DNA of 64,000 nt. Origin: Caldifarciminota bacterium (lineage in GTDB: Bacteria; Hydrothermota; Hydrothermia; UBA1063; CAJXJZ01). The notes beneath the pieces were generated by a model, which was not told the origin of the DNA, searched no databases, and was given only the letters and a program-made list of their open reading frames with translations. Positions 17,763 through 28,300 of the stretch are shown here, in pieces. Every line of letters starts with the position of its first letter. The stretch's first letter is position 1. The stretch covers positions 1 to 64,000 of the forward strand of contig JALVYB010000005.1 in assembly GCA_027038175.1 (NCBI GenBank), written 5' to 3'. The position numbers and the translations under genes were made by a program.

Positions 17763-19191
17763 TTTTCACAAGTTTTTCATATAATTCAGCATATTTACCT
17801 GCTGAATTATTCCATGAGAAGTCCATTTTCATAATCTTTTTAACGATAGCATTCTTTCTCTTTGTATCTTTATACAGGGATATAGCCCTGTCTATAGCCT
17901 TAAGAAACTCATCTCCTGTAAGGTTATCAAACCTTATCCCATAACCATCAGGCTCGTCTATGTCTCTTACCGTGTCCTTAAGTCCACCGGTTGTTCTTAC
18001 CACGGGGATTGTGCCGAATCGCATAGAAATCATCTGTCCGAGTCCACATGGTTCATATACAGATGGCATAAGGAAAAAGTCGCTTGATGCATATATTTTC
18101 CGTGCAAATCCCTCATCATACACACCAATTTTTGCATAAATTTTGTCTGGGTATTTCTTTGCAAGGTCAAGGAATAAATCGTTATAAACCTTATCACCTG
18201 AACCAAGCACCACGAGTTTAAGGTCTCTTTCAAACAGTTTGTCCTGCACCTCTAAGAATACGTCAAAGCCCTTTTGCTTTGCAAGCCTTGATACAATCCC
18301 AAAAAGAGGTTTGCATGTTCCCTTAAGGCCGGTTTCTTTGAAGAGTGCCTTTTTATTTTCCTTTTTGCCTGAAATAGCATTTTTTACTGAGTAATTATGG
18401 TAGATATGTTTATCCGTTTCGGGATTCCACACTTCATAGTCTATACCATTAATTATCCCAAATAGGGCATTATTCCGTTTCCTTAGAATCCCATCAAGAC
18501 CATATCCGTATTCAGGTGTTTGTATCTCTTCCGCATAGGTTGGGCTAACTGTATTTATGGCGTCGGAATAGACTATGCCGCTTTTCAGGAAATTTACCTT
18601 TCCGTAGAATTCAATGCCTTCCATGTTGAAAAGATGAGAAGGTATACCAAGTGGTCCCATCACCTCAGGTGGGAATACACCCTGATACGCAATGTTGTGT
18701 ATAGTGATAAGTACTTTCATATTGCGAATGCTGGAAAACTCATCTGTGTGTTTTAGATAAAGAGGTATGAGTCCTGTTTGCCAGTCATTTATATGTAGGA
18801 GGTCAATATCTCCTAATTTCTCTGCCAGTTTAAGTACCGCTTTATCAAATAGGCCAAATCTTAAGTGATTGTCCGGGTAATCTCCATCCTTTGTACCATA
18901 GAGATTATCCCTATCAAAGTAAGGGTCATATCTTAGAAGATACGTCTTAAACCCATAGGAATTATCTTCGTAAACAGAAACTTCTCTTTCTCCGTCAATA
19001 TTTACAAGGAGCCTTATCCCCGTGTCTTTTAAATTGTGTTTGCCTTCCACAAATTTTGTATAGTATGGAAGCACAGCATAGGTCTCAACTCCAAAGTTTG
19101 AGAGGTATTTTGGCAGTGCTCCTGCCACGTCGGCAAGTCCACCTGTCTTGGCATAGGGGAATACTTCAGAGCTTACAAGTAATACTTTCAT
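17752..19191 (-). CDS. glgA: Glycogen (starch) synthase, GT5
   Basis: GlgA transfers glucose from ADP-(or UDP-)glucose to a growing alpha-1,4-glucan. The protein is about 479 residues, with the N-terminal KTGGLADVAGALP donor-binding motif near residue 15 and the C-terminal EPCGLGQM and TTGGLKDTV motifs of GT5. The ATG at 19191 is chosen over an upstream in-frame ATG because it opens on the canonical MKVLLVSSEVFPYAKTGG start, has GGAGG upstream and forms an ATGA overlap with the branching-enzyme gene. It is translationally linked to GH57 upstream and to the amidohydrolase downstream. Confidence 0.94.
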   Translation of the reverse strand: MKVLLVSSEVFPYAKTGGLADVAGALPKYLSNFGVETYAVLPYYTKFVEGKHNLKDTGIRLLVNIDGEREVSVYEDNSYGFKTYLLRYDPYFDRDNLYGTKDGDYPDNHLRFGLFDKAVLKLAEKLGDIDLLHINDWQTGLIPLYLKHTDEFSSIRNMKVLITIHNIAYQGVFPPEVMGPLGIPSHLFNMEGIEFYGKVNFLKSGIVYSDAINTVSPTYAEEIQTPEYGYGLDGILRKRNNALFGIINGIDYEVWNPETDKHIYHNYSVKNAISGKKENKKALFKETGLKGTCKPLFGIVSRLAKQKGFDVFLEVQDKLFERDLKLVVLGSGDKVYNDLFLDLAKKYPDKIYAKIGVYDEGFARKIYASSDFFLMPSVYEPCGLGQMISMRFGTIPVVRTTGGLKDTVRDIDEPDGYGIRFDNLTGDEFLKAIDRAISLYKDTKRKNAIVKKIMKMDFSWNNSAGKYAELYEKLVKNAI

Positions 19192-20879
19192 TTTACCTCC
19201 TCCTTCCATTCATAAGGGTCAATGTCAGGGAAAAGTCTGTCCTTTTCCTCAAGCATTCTTACAAAGTCTTCATCTTCCTTGGATAAACCATCCCCTCTTA
19301 AGTTTTCAATTATATCGAGCATTCTTCTCAGAAAATCAGCATGCTCCATAACACGTTCTTCGGCATAGTCTCTTGCACTCCATGTAGTAATAAGAAATTG
19401 CCAGTCTGAGGACTCCAGAAGTAGAAGTTCCCTCGCAGCCTGTTTGAAAAGTCTTTCTGTAAGCGCTGTTCTCTTTGCTTTTTCAAGAAGTTCAAAGAAT
19501 CTATCTTCAAGTTCGTAAATGACTTTCCATGTCCACTCTGTCCATTCGTTAAGCCATACCCAGTGGAATCCGCCTTCACCCCACGAACCTTCAGGTAGTC
19601 CTATTGTGAGTTCAGGGGGATACTTTTCGTAATATTCGGATAGTGTAATACTCTCTGCAACCGCACTCTTGGAGAGTTTTTTCAGTACAAGATAAAGCCA
19701 TCTCGGTCCCTCAAACCACCAGTGACCGTAGAGTTCTGCATCGTAAGGAGAAACAATAATAGGGTTTTCTACTTTTGCCTCGTGGAGTGTCTTTTCAATA
19801 AGCCCCACAAAGTGGTCAGACTGATTGGAAAGAGGGATCTCCACTGCATGGGGATTATACGGCTCTTTTGTGGCAAGGTCTCCATCAGGATTTGTGATTC
19901 GCCAGTATCTGTGTCCACCGGGAAAGTGTTTCTTGTGAAATTCAAGATATGCGGGGTCTCCCGGATATCCCCAGTCCTTTGACCATACCTGAAGCGCTGT
20001 ATTTGGGTCTCTTGTGAAGAATGCAACAGGTTTCCTGGTGCCCTCTGAGATGGCAAAATAAGGTTGATAGACAGTAAGTTCTTTACCTTCAAGTTCTTTA
20101 TACTGCTCTTTAAATCTTTCCCAGAGTATTTTAAGCCCTTCAAATAGAGAGAGATATGTTCCTATGGGCTTTCCTCCTTTCAGAAGATGAGCATCAACCA
20201 GGAAATATTTTATCCCTTCCTCAAAGTAAATTTCTTCAACGCCCTTTCTAAGATAGTCTTTCCCATCAGTGGGCCTCTTCCAGAGATATCTGGGCCTGTA
20301 AGCAAGTTCAGGTGGCCAGATTCCCACCGGGTCTTTTCCATAAATTCGTCTATAGCTCTTTTTACCCTCTCTTACCTGACCTTTTACAGACTCGTCGTGA
20401 GATAAAAGTGGAGCATACCCGTGAGTGGCACCTGATGTGATAATCTCAATGGCGCCCTCTTCCTGGAGTTTTCTAAACGCTCCGGGTATATCATGGTTAA
20501 TGTGGAAGAAGGTTTCCTTAACGTCACTGTAAAATTCAATCCACATGCGGGCTGTTTTTGATAGAAGTTCTTCTTTCTTCCTTTCAAAGTACTTTTCATC
20601 TGCCTTTGCAGATTCTATTTTTTGATTTAAGTATTCTACGAATCCCTTCTTGAATCTCTCATCAACAAGCTGTTCAGATAGTACAGGAGTAAGTCCAATG
20701 GTTACCTTTGCGTCTATCCCCTCATCTTTAAGTTTACGAAAAGCCTTATAAAGAGGAATATATGTCTCGCTTGCTGCCTCATACAGCCACTCTGCACCGT
20801 GTGGCCATGTTCCGTGTCCCAGTACGTAGGGTAGATGTGAATGTAGAACAAAAGCCATATATCCTTTTTTATTTTCCAC
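19188..20879 (-). CDS. GH57 1,4-alpha-glucan branching enzyme
   Basis: This is a GH57 enzyme of the DUF1957/branching type, introducing alpha-1,6 branches into glycogen. Motifs in order: HSHLPYV near the N-terminus (motif 1), ATHGY, GIWPPELAYRPR with the nucleophile Glu, SPYDAELYGHWWFEGPRWL with the acid/base Asp, and a C-terminal helical domain (GSWGEGGFHWVWLNEWTEW). The 563-residue length fits thermophile GH57 branching enzymes. Start is GTG at 20879 with AAAGGAGG upstream. A promoter-like TTTACC-16-TAAAAT precedes it. It makes a glycogen pair with the overlapping glgA. Confidence 0.9.
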   Translation of the reverse strand: MENKKGYMAFVLHSHLPYVLGHGTWPHGAEWLYEAASETYIPLYKAFRKLKDEGIDAKVTIGLTPVLSEQLVDERFKKGFVEYLNQKIESAKADEKYFERKKEELLSKTARMWIEFYSDVKETFFHINHDIPGAFRKLQEEGAIEIITSGATHGYAPLLSHDESVKGQVREGKKSYRRIYGKDPVGIWPPELAYRPRYLWKRPTDGKDYLRKGVEEIYFEEGIKYFLVDAHLLKGGKPIGTYLSLFEGLKILWERFKEQYKELEGKELTVYQPYFAISEGTRKPVAFFTRDPNTALQVWSKDWGYPGDPAYLEFHKKHFPGGHRYWRITNPDGDLATKEPYNPHAVEIPLSNQSDHFVGLIEKTLHEAKVENPIIVSPYDAELYGHWWFEGPRWLYLVLKKLSKSAVAESITLSEYYEKYPPELTIGLPEGSWGEGGFHWVWLNEWTEWTWKVIYELEDRFFELLEKAKRTALTERLFKQAARELLLLESSDWQFLITTWSARDYAEERVMEHADFLRRMLDIIENLRGDGLSKEDEDFVRMLEEKDRLFPDIDPYEWKEEVK

Positions 20880-20979
20880 TTAATACCTCCTTTTACTGTT
20901 CTCCTGATAATTTTAAAGTATGCTATACGCAGGTAAAAATGAAAATTGGCGAAATAGATAGTATAAAATCCAGGTTTAG

Positions 20980-21609
20980 TTATCTTATTGTCCCGCTTCC
21001 TTCATATACCCTCTCCATCCTTATCCACAGCATTTTCTGAATAAGATAGAGAAACAGGACTATCACTGTCTGTATTACCAGAATCCCGGATGACCACCTG
21101 TGAAACAGAATACCCTCCGGAAAAGCCGATATGCCGAGTGCAGGAACAATGCTCAAAAGGTAAAAAAGAGCTTTAGGGACTATTTTATATGGATAGGAGG
21201 AAAAATCCGTAAAATCCCAGTATATCCAGCCAAGACTGTATAGTCTTACCTTCATACCCGTAGCGCTTATAATGAGCTGGAACATCATAATTGAAAGAGT
21301 GGAGAGGAGAATACTCACAATTAACAGGAAAAGTGTGGGTAATGTCACATGGACGTTGCCCTTTTTAAGGGAGACCACTATAAGAAAGATACCGAACAGT
21401 ATGTAAAATGGGCGATATACACTGCTATTTTTAACAGCTGGCAATATTTTCCAGTTTAGGGGTTTTACCATATAGAGTTCAATTCTTCCAGTTATAACGG
21501 ATTGTATGAAAGCTGGAGCACCAGTACCAAAGAACGTCTGGTATAATGAACGGGTAATAATTGTTCCTTTTACTCTCTCATTGCTCCGTATGGTTTTCGT
21601 TTTTTGATT
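20980..21609 (-). pseudogene. 5'-truncated ABC-2 permease remnant (ABC2_membrane_6-like)
   Basis: The frame holds at least four hydrophobic segments and resembles the last three quarters of the ABC2_membrane_6 (PF06182) permeases: a segment ending GRIELYMVKPLNWKIL fits the family's conserved RSGELDxxLLKPV region, and FTDFSSYPYKIVPK fits the later YPLxIYPxxL motif. The only ATG (21471) falls inside the conserved core. Upstream the frame stays open to a stop at 21610-21612 but has no ATG, GTG or TTG. The first transmembrane helices and a start codon are therefore missing. No partner ATPase lies nearby. I read it as a decaying gene; use of a rare start codon is the alternative. Confidence 0.55.
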
Positions 21610-21654
21610 TTAAAATTATAAACGTCTGTTTATAAAAATGCAAATTGTTGTCTT

Positions 21655-22179
21655 TTAATGTCCCAGCATCTTTTCCATTGCTTCTTTGAACTGGTCGGGG
21701 TTTTGCGTACCTATCATAATGTTTACACCTTCTATAAGAGTCAATTCAACCCCTGTATTCCCCTGCATGTTGTATGCAAAACCTCTCTTGCTTTTACGTA
21801 TTCCCCATCCACCATACTCTTTTAATGGTGAGTATTTGCGGACTTTAAAAGTTTTTATTCTGTCTTTTTCAAAACAGATAAAACTTCTCTGAAAGGGATA
21901 GAATTTCAGGCATATTCTATTTGTGTGTACTTCTGTTATAAGTTTTGTAGAAAGAAACAACCAGAGGAAGAGTATTCCAAAAATAGCGAGCAAGGAACCC
22001 TGAATGAGGAGGTCTGTATCTGACATGGGCCTTGTTCCAAAAGGTATTTTAAAAACAAGTTGCTGTAACATGGCGAAAGTATAAAAAACCGTGGTAAAAA
22101 TAAATACAACAATTACAAGAATCCATGCCCACCATTGCCTGAACTTTTGAATTTCTCTGAACAGTAAGGTGTTATCCAT
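21655..22179 (-). CDS. Two-helix membrane protein with a PH-like C-terminal domain (DUF6141-like)
   Basis: The 174-residue protein has two hydrophobic helices (about 18-40 and 62-82) followed by a soluble domain. That domain contains KEYGGWGIRKSKRGFAYN, then GNTGVELTL and IMIGTQNPDQFKEAM. The GGWGIR...GxAYN...GNxGV pattern is seen in small membrane proteins from Bacteroidota and Firmicutes annotated as DUF6141 or hypothetical, and the fold looks like a bacterial PH domain. Function unknown. Start supported by AAAAGGAG upstream. Confidence 0.5.
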   Translation of the reverse strand: MDNTLLFREIQKFRQWWAWILVIVVFIFTTVFYTFAMLQQLVFKIPFGTRPMSDTDLLIQGSLLAIFGILFLWLFLSTKLITEVHTNRICLKFYPFQRSFICFEKDRIKTFKVRKYSPLKEYGGWGIRKSKRGFAYNMQGNTGVELTLIEGVNIMIGTQNPDQFKEAMEKMLGH

Positions 22180-22245
22180 TTGTACTCTCCTTTTTCAATA
22201 TTATGAGAGCAATAATACGAACTTCATAACGAGGCTCGTATGGAA

Positions 22246-23736
22246 TTATTCTGAAAGTGTTTCAAGTAGTTCGGTAATTTTAAGGGTATAAGACCTGTTT
22301 CCTATCTTTTTAAACAAACTTTGTGCTTTTTTAAGGTATTTTATCGCCCTTTTTTTCTTCCTCTGTCTGAGCATAAGGTGTGAGTAAAGGTAGTAACCCC
22401 ATGCAAGATGATGTCTGGCCCCAAATTCTTTGAGAATTCTCACAGACTGTATGAATTCCTTCTCATTATCCTGTACGATACTGAGTATAAGAGATGCCAT
22501 GGCCATATAATATTTTCTTCCAGTCCTTATGGCAATATCCACAGCTTTTCTGGCATAATCTATACTCTTTTCTGTATTATCTTCCATAATGTGAGCCCTT
22601 GTCATATGCTGCATAGCCTCAAAAAGGATTTCCAGATCCTGTATATTCTGAGCGATTTCTATGGCTTTATGAAGGTTCTCTCTGGCTCTGGATATATCTT
22701 TTTCCTCTAAAAAAACGGAAGCAATACCTGTCATTGTGGATGCAATGTATCTTGGTAAATTGACCTGTGTAAAGATGTTCAGGGCTTTTGTGTAATTCTC
22801 AAGTGCCAGTTTTAATTCTCCTTTTATAACGTATACATTTGCCAGATACATAAGGTCTATTGCATGATACAGCGTATCTCCTGTATGCTCTGTAATACTC
22901 AAAGCCTCTTTATATAGTCTGGTTGCCAGAGAGTATTTCCCTGAATATACCACCACGTTTCCAAGGTTCATAAGACACATTGCTTCCCATCTTCTGTTAC
23001 CAATTTCTCTTGTTGTTCTCAGAGCCTGGTTAAGGTATTTTAATGCGTCCGAAGTCCTGTCCAGGTAAAAACTTAAAGAACCCATGTTCATTAGAATCCC
23101 GGTAATTCCGTGTTTATCTCCCATATTCTGAAAGATTTTATATGCCCTTTGGTAGTATTGAAGGGCTTTCTGGTATTCTCCTGTATACATGTATACGTTC
23201 CCTATGTTACCTGTAATCTGAGCCTCTTCCTGCAATTCATTAATCTCTTTTGCTTTTCCTAAGGCTTTCTGGAAGTATTCTATTGCACCCCCATAGTCGC
23301 CCATATAGAGCTTAGCATTCCCTATATTATTCAGGATTACCATTTGAACTTCAATATTATCTGTATCCTCTGATATTTTATAGGCTTCATGGTATTTTTC
23401 TAATGCAGATGGGAAATCACCCATTGAGAAGTAAGCAAGTCCAATGGTGTTTAATGCACTTGCTTTCCCGTTTTTATCTCCTGTCTCCTCGTATATTGAA
23501 AGTGCTTTTTCTGCTGTGTGGAGTATTTCATTATAGTTTCCTGTTGCCTCCTGTATACTCAAAAGTTGAGTTAAAGAGTCTGCCAGAAGTTTCCTGTTGT
23601 TCATTTTTTCGGCTAACTTTAGTGCCATTTCAATATCATGTGTTGCCTTCTTCACCTCACCTATCAGTAAAAATACTCTGGACCGTGATTTATAGCTGTT
23701 TATCAAAATGGTTTTATAATTTAGTTCGTTTTTCAT
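22246..23736 (-). CDS. TPR-repeat protein (second of a tandem pair)
   Basis: The 496-residue protein is made almost wholly of tetratricopeptide repeats, about ten in register (e.g. ALNTIGLAYFSMGDFPSALEKY). Each has the small-residue/Tyr pattern of Rapsyn/LGN/Clr-type TPRs. No catalytic, membrane or DNA-binding domain is seen, so it should be a cytosolic scaffold. Its ending (KRAIKYLKKAQSLFKKIGN) matches the ends of the upstream TPR protein and, more loosely, of the GGDEF-AAA-TPR proteins, so they are paralogous modules. The start lies 23 bases inside the end of the upstream TPR gene, so the two are co-translated. Confidence 0.8.
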   Translation of the reverse strand: MKNELNYKTILINSYKSRSRVFLLIGEVKKATHDIEMALKLAEKMNNRKLLADSLTQLLSIQEATGNYNEILHTAEKALSIYEETGDKNGKASALNTIGLAYFSMGDFPSALEKYHEAYKISEDTDNIEVQMVILNNIGNAKLYMGDYGGAIEYFQKALGKAKEINELQEEAQITGNIGNVYMYTGEYQKALQYYQRAYKIFQNMGDKHGITGILMNMGSLSFYLDRTSDALKYLNQALRTTREIGNRRWEAMCLMNLGNVVVYSGKYSLATRLYKEALSITEHTGDTLYHAIDLMYLANVYVIKGELKLALENYTKALNIFTQVNLPRYIASTMTGIASVFLEEKDISRARENLHKAIEIAQNIQDLEILFEAMQHMTRAHIMEDNTEKSIDYARKAVDIAIRTGRKYYMAMASLILSIVQDNEKEFIQSVRILKEFGARHHLAWGYYLYSHLMLRQRKKKRAIKYLKKAQSLFKKIGNRSYTLKITELLETLSE

Positions 23737-25237
23737 TGTGTAATTCCTCTATTTTTCGCATATATTTCTTGTTACCGGCTTTCTTGAAAAAAGCACGGGC
23801 TTTTTTAATATACTTTGATGCCTCAGGAAATAGTCCTCTGGAAATCAGAAATTTTGAATAATAATAGTACGCCAGAGAGAGGTTATATTTTTCGTTAAAC
23901 TCTTTAAACGTGGTAAGTGATGCTTTAAAGAATTCATCTTTTTCGTATATCCTTCCAAGCAGTAGAAGGGCCAGCGCCTCGTGTTCTTTTGTGCCTATTT
24001 CTCTTGCCAGCTCCACGGTTTTATTTATATATTTTTCTGCCTCTTTAGGCTTCTCTTCTTTAATAAACATTTTACCGTATGCAATATATATATCGCACAG
24101 TGTCTCCTTTAACCCTGATTTTGTTGCAATTTCTTCTGCCTCTTTAAGGTATTTCAGTGCATTCTCAAATTGCTCCAGTTCAATAAATGTTTCTACTATA
24201 CTGTGAAGTGATACAGCCTTTCCACTTAAATTGCCCTTTTCTTCTTCAATCTCCATGGATTTCTTAAAGTATTCAAGGGCTTTTTCGTATTCTCCTCTGG
24301 AGAAGTAAACATAACCTATGTTATGAAAAACCAGGCTGAGTGTTTTGTTATTACCTATTTTTGTGATTATCGACCATGCTTTCCTGTAATACTCAAGAGC
24401 GCGTCTGTAATCGCCCAGATGGTAATATACTTCTCCAATATTTATGATGCTGGCTGCCTGTCCCCCGTAATTACCAATTTCTGTCTCAATTTTGAGTGAC
24501 CTTCTGTAATATTCCAGGGCTTTACGATGTTTACCCATAGAATCGTAAAGAATACCTATGTTATTGAGTGTTTGTGACATAATTATGCGATTTTCTATCC
24601 GCTCAAGTATGGCAAGGGATTTTTGATAATGTTCGAAAGCGTGTTTATATTCTCCCATATAATAATACGCGAGTCCCATATTGTTGAGTATTGATGCTTT
24701 CCTGATCAGGTTCCCCGCAGAATCGCTTATTTTTAGAGATTCTTTAAAGTACTTAAGTGCATTTCTGTAATTTCCAAAGTAGTAATGGACAAGCCCAATA
24801 TTGACGAGGATTTTTGCCTGTCCGTTCCGGTCATTTATTTCTTCGAATATCTTCAGGGATTTTCTATAGTGCTTCAGGGCATTTTTTAGGTCTCCGGCAT
24901 AATACAGGGCATTGCCCAGAACGTTTAGAGAGTTTGCTATACCCTCCCTGTGACCTATTTTTTTATAGATTTCAAGTGCGTGTCGGGCTGATTCCATCAT
25001 TTTATTTTGCTCACCAAGTGGTAAGAACACATTACTCATGTACAACATACTATCTGCGATGAGCTTCTCATTTTGCATTTTCTTTGCCAGGGTGAGTCCT
25101 CTTTCAAGGTCATTCAGTGCTTGTGTTATTTTGCCCATTACAAGATATACTGTGGAACGGTGCATGTATGCCATGAAAGCGGTGGTATCAAGGTCAGGTA
25201 TGCTGGCGGTATCTTTTGTAACAATTTCTCTTTCCAT
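23714..25237 (-). CDS. TPR-repeat protein (first of a tandem pair)
   Basis: The 507-residue protein consists of about eleven TPRs with highly regular internal repeats such as ILVNIGLVHYYFGNYRNALK and ILNNMGLAYYYMGEYKHAFE. No other domain is detectable. It is paralogous to the TPR gene that overlaps its 3' end and to the TPR halves of the GGDEF-AAA proteins. It is transcribed divergently from the first GGDEF-AAA-TPR gene, with about 140 bases shared between the two starts. A role as protein-protein adaptor in the same signalling network is an inference from context. Confidence 0.8.
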   Translation of the reverse strand: MEREIVTKDTASIPDLDTTAFMAYMHRSTVYLVMGKITQALNDLERGLTLAKKMQNEKLIADSMLYMSNVFLPLGEQNKMMESARHALEIYKKIGHREGIANSLNVLGNALYYAGDLKNALKHYRKSLKIFEEINDRNGQAKILVNIGLVHYYFGNYRNALKYFKESLKISDSAGNLIRKASILNNMGLAYYYMGEYKHAFEHYQKSLAILERIENRIIMSQTLNNIGILYDSMGKHRKALEYYRRSLKIETEIGNYGGQAASIINIGEVYYHLGDYRRALEYYRKAWSIITKIGNNKTLSLVFHNIGYVYFSRGEYEKALEYFKKSMEIEEEKGNLSGKAVSLHSIVETFIELEQFENALKYLKEAEEIATKSGLKETLCDIYIAYGKMFIKEEKPKEAEKYINKTVELAREIGTKEHEALALLLLGRIYEKDEFFKASLTTFKEFNEKYNLSLAYYYYSKFLISRGLFPEASKYIKKARAFFKKAGNKKYMRKIEELHNEKRTKL

Positions 25238-25248
25238 AGAACAGAACT

Positions 25249-25276
25249 ATTATATGTGAATGATACGGGAGTACAA
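25249..25276 (-). promoter_or_regulatory. Promoter of the TPR-protein pair
   Basis: On the minus strand: TTGTAC (25276-25271), a 16-base spacer, a perfect TATAAT (25254-25249), then 11 bases to the ATG at 25237. The expected leader is only about 4 bases and no Shine-Dalgarno is present. Confidence 0.6.
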
Positions 25277-25338
25277 AGGGGATGTAAAACGCAGGCGTTA
25301 TCTTATAGTGAGTCCGAAACGGAGTAATAAATAGCTGT

Positions 25339-25367
25339 TTGTGATTTTAAAGGGAAAGCATTAAAAT
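25339..25367 (+). promoter_or_regulatory. Promoter of the first GGDEF-AAA-TPR gene
   Basis: TTGTGA (25339-25344), a 17-base spacer, TAAAAT (25362-25367), then 10 bases to the ATG at 25378. Very short or no leader. It is divergent from the TPR promoter at 25249-25276, and the two start points are only about 130 bases apart, allowing shared control. Confidence 0.55.
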
Positions 25368-25377
25368 ATATGGAACA

Positions 25378-28300
25378 ATGGCGAAAGAAGAATTATTATT
25401 TTTAGATGAACTTTCCGATGTGTACAGCAGGAGATATCTTAAAGAGGTAAAAAATAGAATAATCCCTTCTCTCCTAAAAGACGAGATCCCTTTTAGCGTA
25501 TCAATAGCAGACCTTGACCATTTTAAGGAAATAAACGACATATTTGGCCATAGAAAGGGTGATGAGGCTATAAAGTCTTTTGCCACGTTTTTAAAAGAGA
25601 ACTTACGTTCAGATGATATTATCATCCGGTATGGAGGAGATGAGTTTGTAATTGTACAGAAAGGGTTAAATTCAAAGGACGCGTACGTTATATGGGAGAG
25701 ACTTGTTAAGAAATTAAAGTCTATGGAATTCAGTGGGCTCAAACTGAGTATGAGTGTCGGAATTGCAAATTATCCTGGTGATGGAGACGATTTTGATACG
25801 TTGTTTGAAATAGCAGACGCAAATCTGTATCAGGCTAAAAGGACAGGCCGGGGTAGGGTAGGGCTTAAAGGGAGTAAAAGAATAAAAATACCGCCTGTCA
25901 GGTTTGTTGACAGGATTGATGCAATAGATAAGTTGCTTGAAAACATAGAAAGAGGAGTAATCTCTCTTGTTGTGGGTGAGGCAGGAGGAGGAAAAACAAG
26001 GTTAATAAAAGAGGTATTAAGTAATTTACGGGAAAGAGAAGTATTGTGGTCTGACTGTCTTGCCCTTGAAAGAAAAATATCCTATTATCCTCTGCGTGAA
26101 CTTGTAAAATACAAGCTAAAAAGAGCGGGCGTTGATTTTGCAGATAAAATACCCATTGCTTACAGAATTGAGATAGGGAAAATTGTACCTGAAATTCTAT
26201 CAGAAAGCGACGAGAATATTGATTTATACGGAAAAACTCTTGATAGATACAGGCTTTTTGAAGGTTTTAACATATTTTTTAATACAGGAGACAAAAACCG
26301 GGTGATAGTAATAGATAATATACAATGGGCGGATGAAGACAGCCTTGAGGCTTTGCGTTACATAATAAGGAATAGAAAACCTCAGAATGCATTTATTTTC
26401 GCAATAAGGAAGGAAGAAAAAACTGATTATCTTGAGGATTTCCTTCAGAATCTGAGTAGGGAGCACGAAGTTGTTGAAGTGCCGCTCTATCCACTTGAGG
26501 AAAAATATATGAGAGAGGTCGTTCGGATAATAGTAGGGGAAAGTATAAGACGGCTTGAAGATTATGTTATAGAAAAGAGTGCAGGGAATGTGTTTTATGC
26601 AGAAGAGCTTATCAAAACTCTTGTGGAGAAAGATTATCTTGTTCTTGATGAAAATACATGGCAATTTAAGGAGCCTCCAGAAGATATATCCCCAAGGGGT
26701 GTTGAAGATGTGGTAAAAAGAAAATTCAATCGCCTTTCAGAGGGGGCGAAGGAACTTGCCAGAGTTTTAAGTGTTGCTCGTAAGGGGTATATAGATTTAC
26801 TTCTGGACCTATTTGGTTTCAATGAAGGCGAGCTTTTTGGGCTTATAGATGAGGGTATCAGATCGGGTCTTTTTATAGAAAGCGAGGATGAGGAGTTTGT
26901 ACAATACAGGAGTGAGTTGTTACGGCAGGTTGTTTACAATGATGAGGTGAGTATTCTTAAGAAAAAGCGTTATCACAAAAAGGTGGCAGAGTGGCTTGAT
27001 AAAAATAAAAGATATGGCAATGAAGAAGAACTTGCGTATCATTATATGAAAGCACAGATTGATGATAAAGCAGTAGAATATGGAATTAAAGCTGGCAAGA
27101 AGTCGGCTTCTTTATATGCAACAAGGGATGCCCTTAAATATTATGGCTGGGTGTTGGATATTCTGGAAAAATACGATGATATTGATAAGAAAAAGCAGTA
27201 TGTTGAGGTGTTACTTGAGCAGGCGTTTCTTGAAGAAAAAGCTGGCATGTTTAATGCCGCGAAGAGCTCTCTAAATAAGGCGATTGAGATTGCGGATAAT
27301 GCAGGATTTATTAAAGAGAAGGCAGAGGCTTTAAGTGGTATGGGGGGACTCTCCTGGAAGATGGGTAGGATAGAAAAAGCGCTTGAGTTTGTAAAGGAGG
27401 CTATATCACTCTGCACTTCTCATGGCCTTACTAAAGAACTTGCTGGTGCCTATAACAATCTGGGAATTCTTTATTCTACAATGGGAGATTTCGAGAAATC
27501 ACTTGAGGCATATAAAAAAGCACTAAGTATCAGGGAAGATGATGCAGCGTTTGAAGGCAGGATTTACAACAACATGGGGCTTGTTTACAATTACATGGAG
27601 GAGTTTGATAAGGCGAGGGAGTACTTTACAAAAGCGCGTGATATTTTTGACAAAAGTGGCATAAAAAGAGGATACATGATTGCTACTGCAAATTTGGGCC
27701 TTGTATATAATAACCAGGCTCAGTATTCAAGGGCACTTGAGTATTATCAGAGGGCATTTGAAGTGGCGGAGGAGATTGGAGATGTCCTATCAAGAGCCCA
27801 TATTCTTGATAATATTGGTGTGGTTTATATGAGGCTTGGGAAGTTCGATAAGGCTCGTGCAAATATGAGTGAAGCCCTGAGAATTGTAAAAAGTGTTGGA
27901 AAAGCAAAACTGGAAGGTAATATTTACAATAATCTTGGTCTTATCTATGACTCCATGTGCGATTATAAAAAGGCACTTGAATTCTTTATTAAGTCATTTG
28001 AGATAGCAAAGAAAAACTCCGAGAAAAGGAGTATGGTTATAAGGGGTTCAAATGTTGCGGGCATTTATATTGTACTTTCAGAATACAATGAGGCGGAGAA
28101 GTGGTTGAATGATGTCTACAGGATTGCAAAAGAACTAAAAGTGCCGGGTGTTATCCTGCATGTGATAAATGTTTACATGACGTATCTTCTTGAGACAAGG
28201 CAATATGAGAAAGCAAAGAACCTGATTGAGGAAGGCGAAGAGTATGTATCCTCTGTAAAAGGCTCTGCAAGGTTTGAATTCTTATTAAACAGGTTTAGAC

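Noticed and set aside
21021-21029. A perfect DnaA box TTATCCACA
   Set aside because: It is solitary and inside the permease remnant; a single box is expected by chance.
22246-25237. Repetitive DNA in the TPR genes as a possible CRISPR or satellite
   Set aside because: The repeats are at protein level (34-residue TPR) and diverge in DNA; no direct repeats with spacers.
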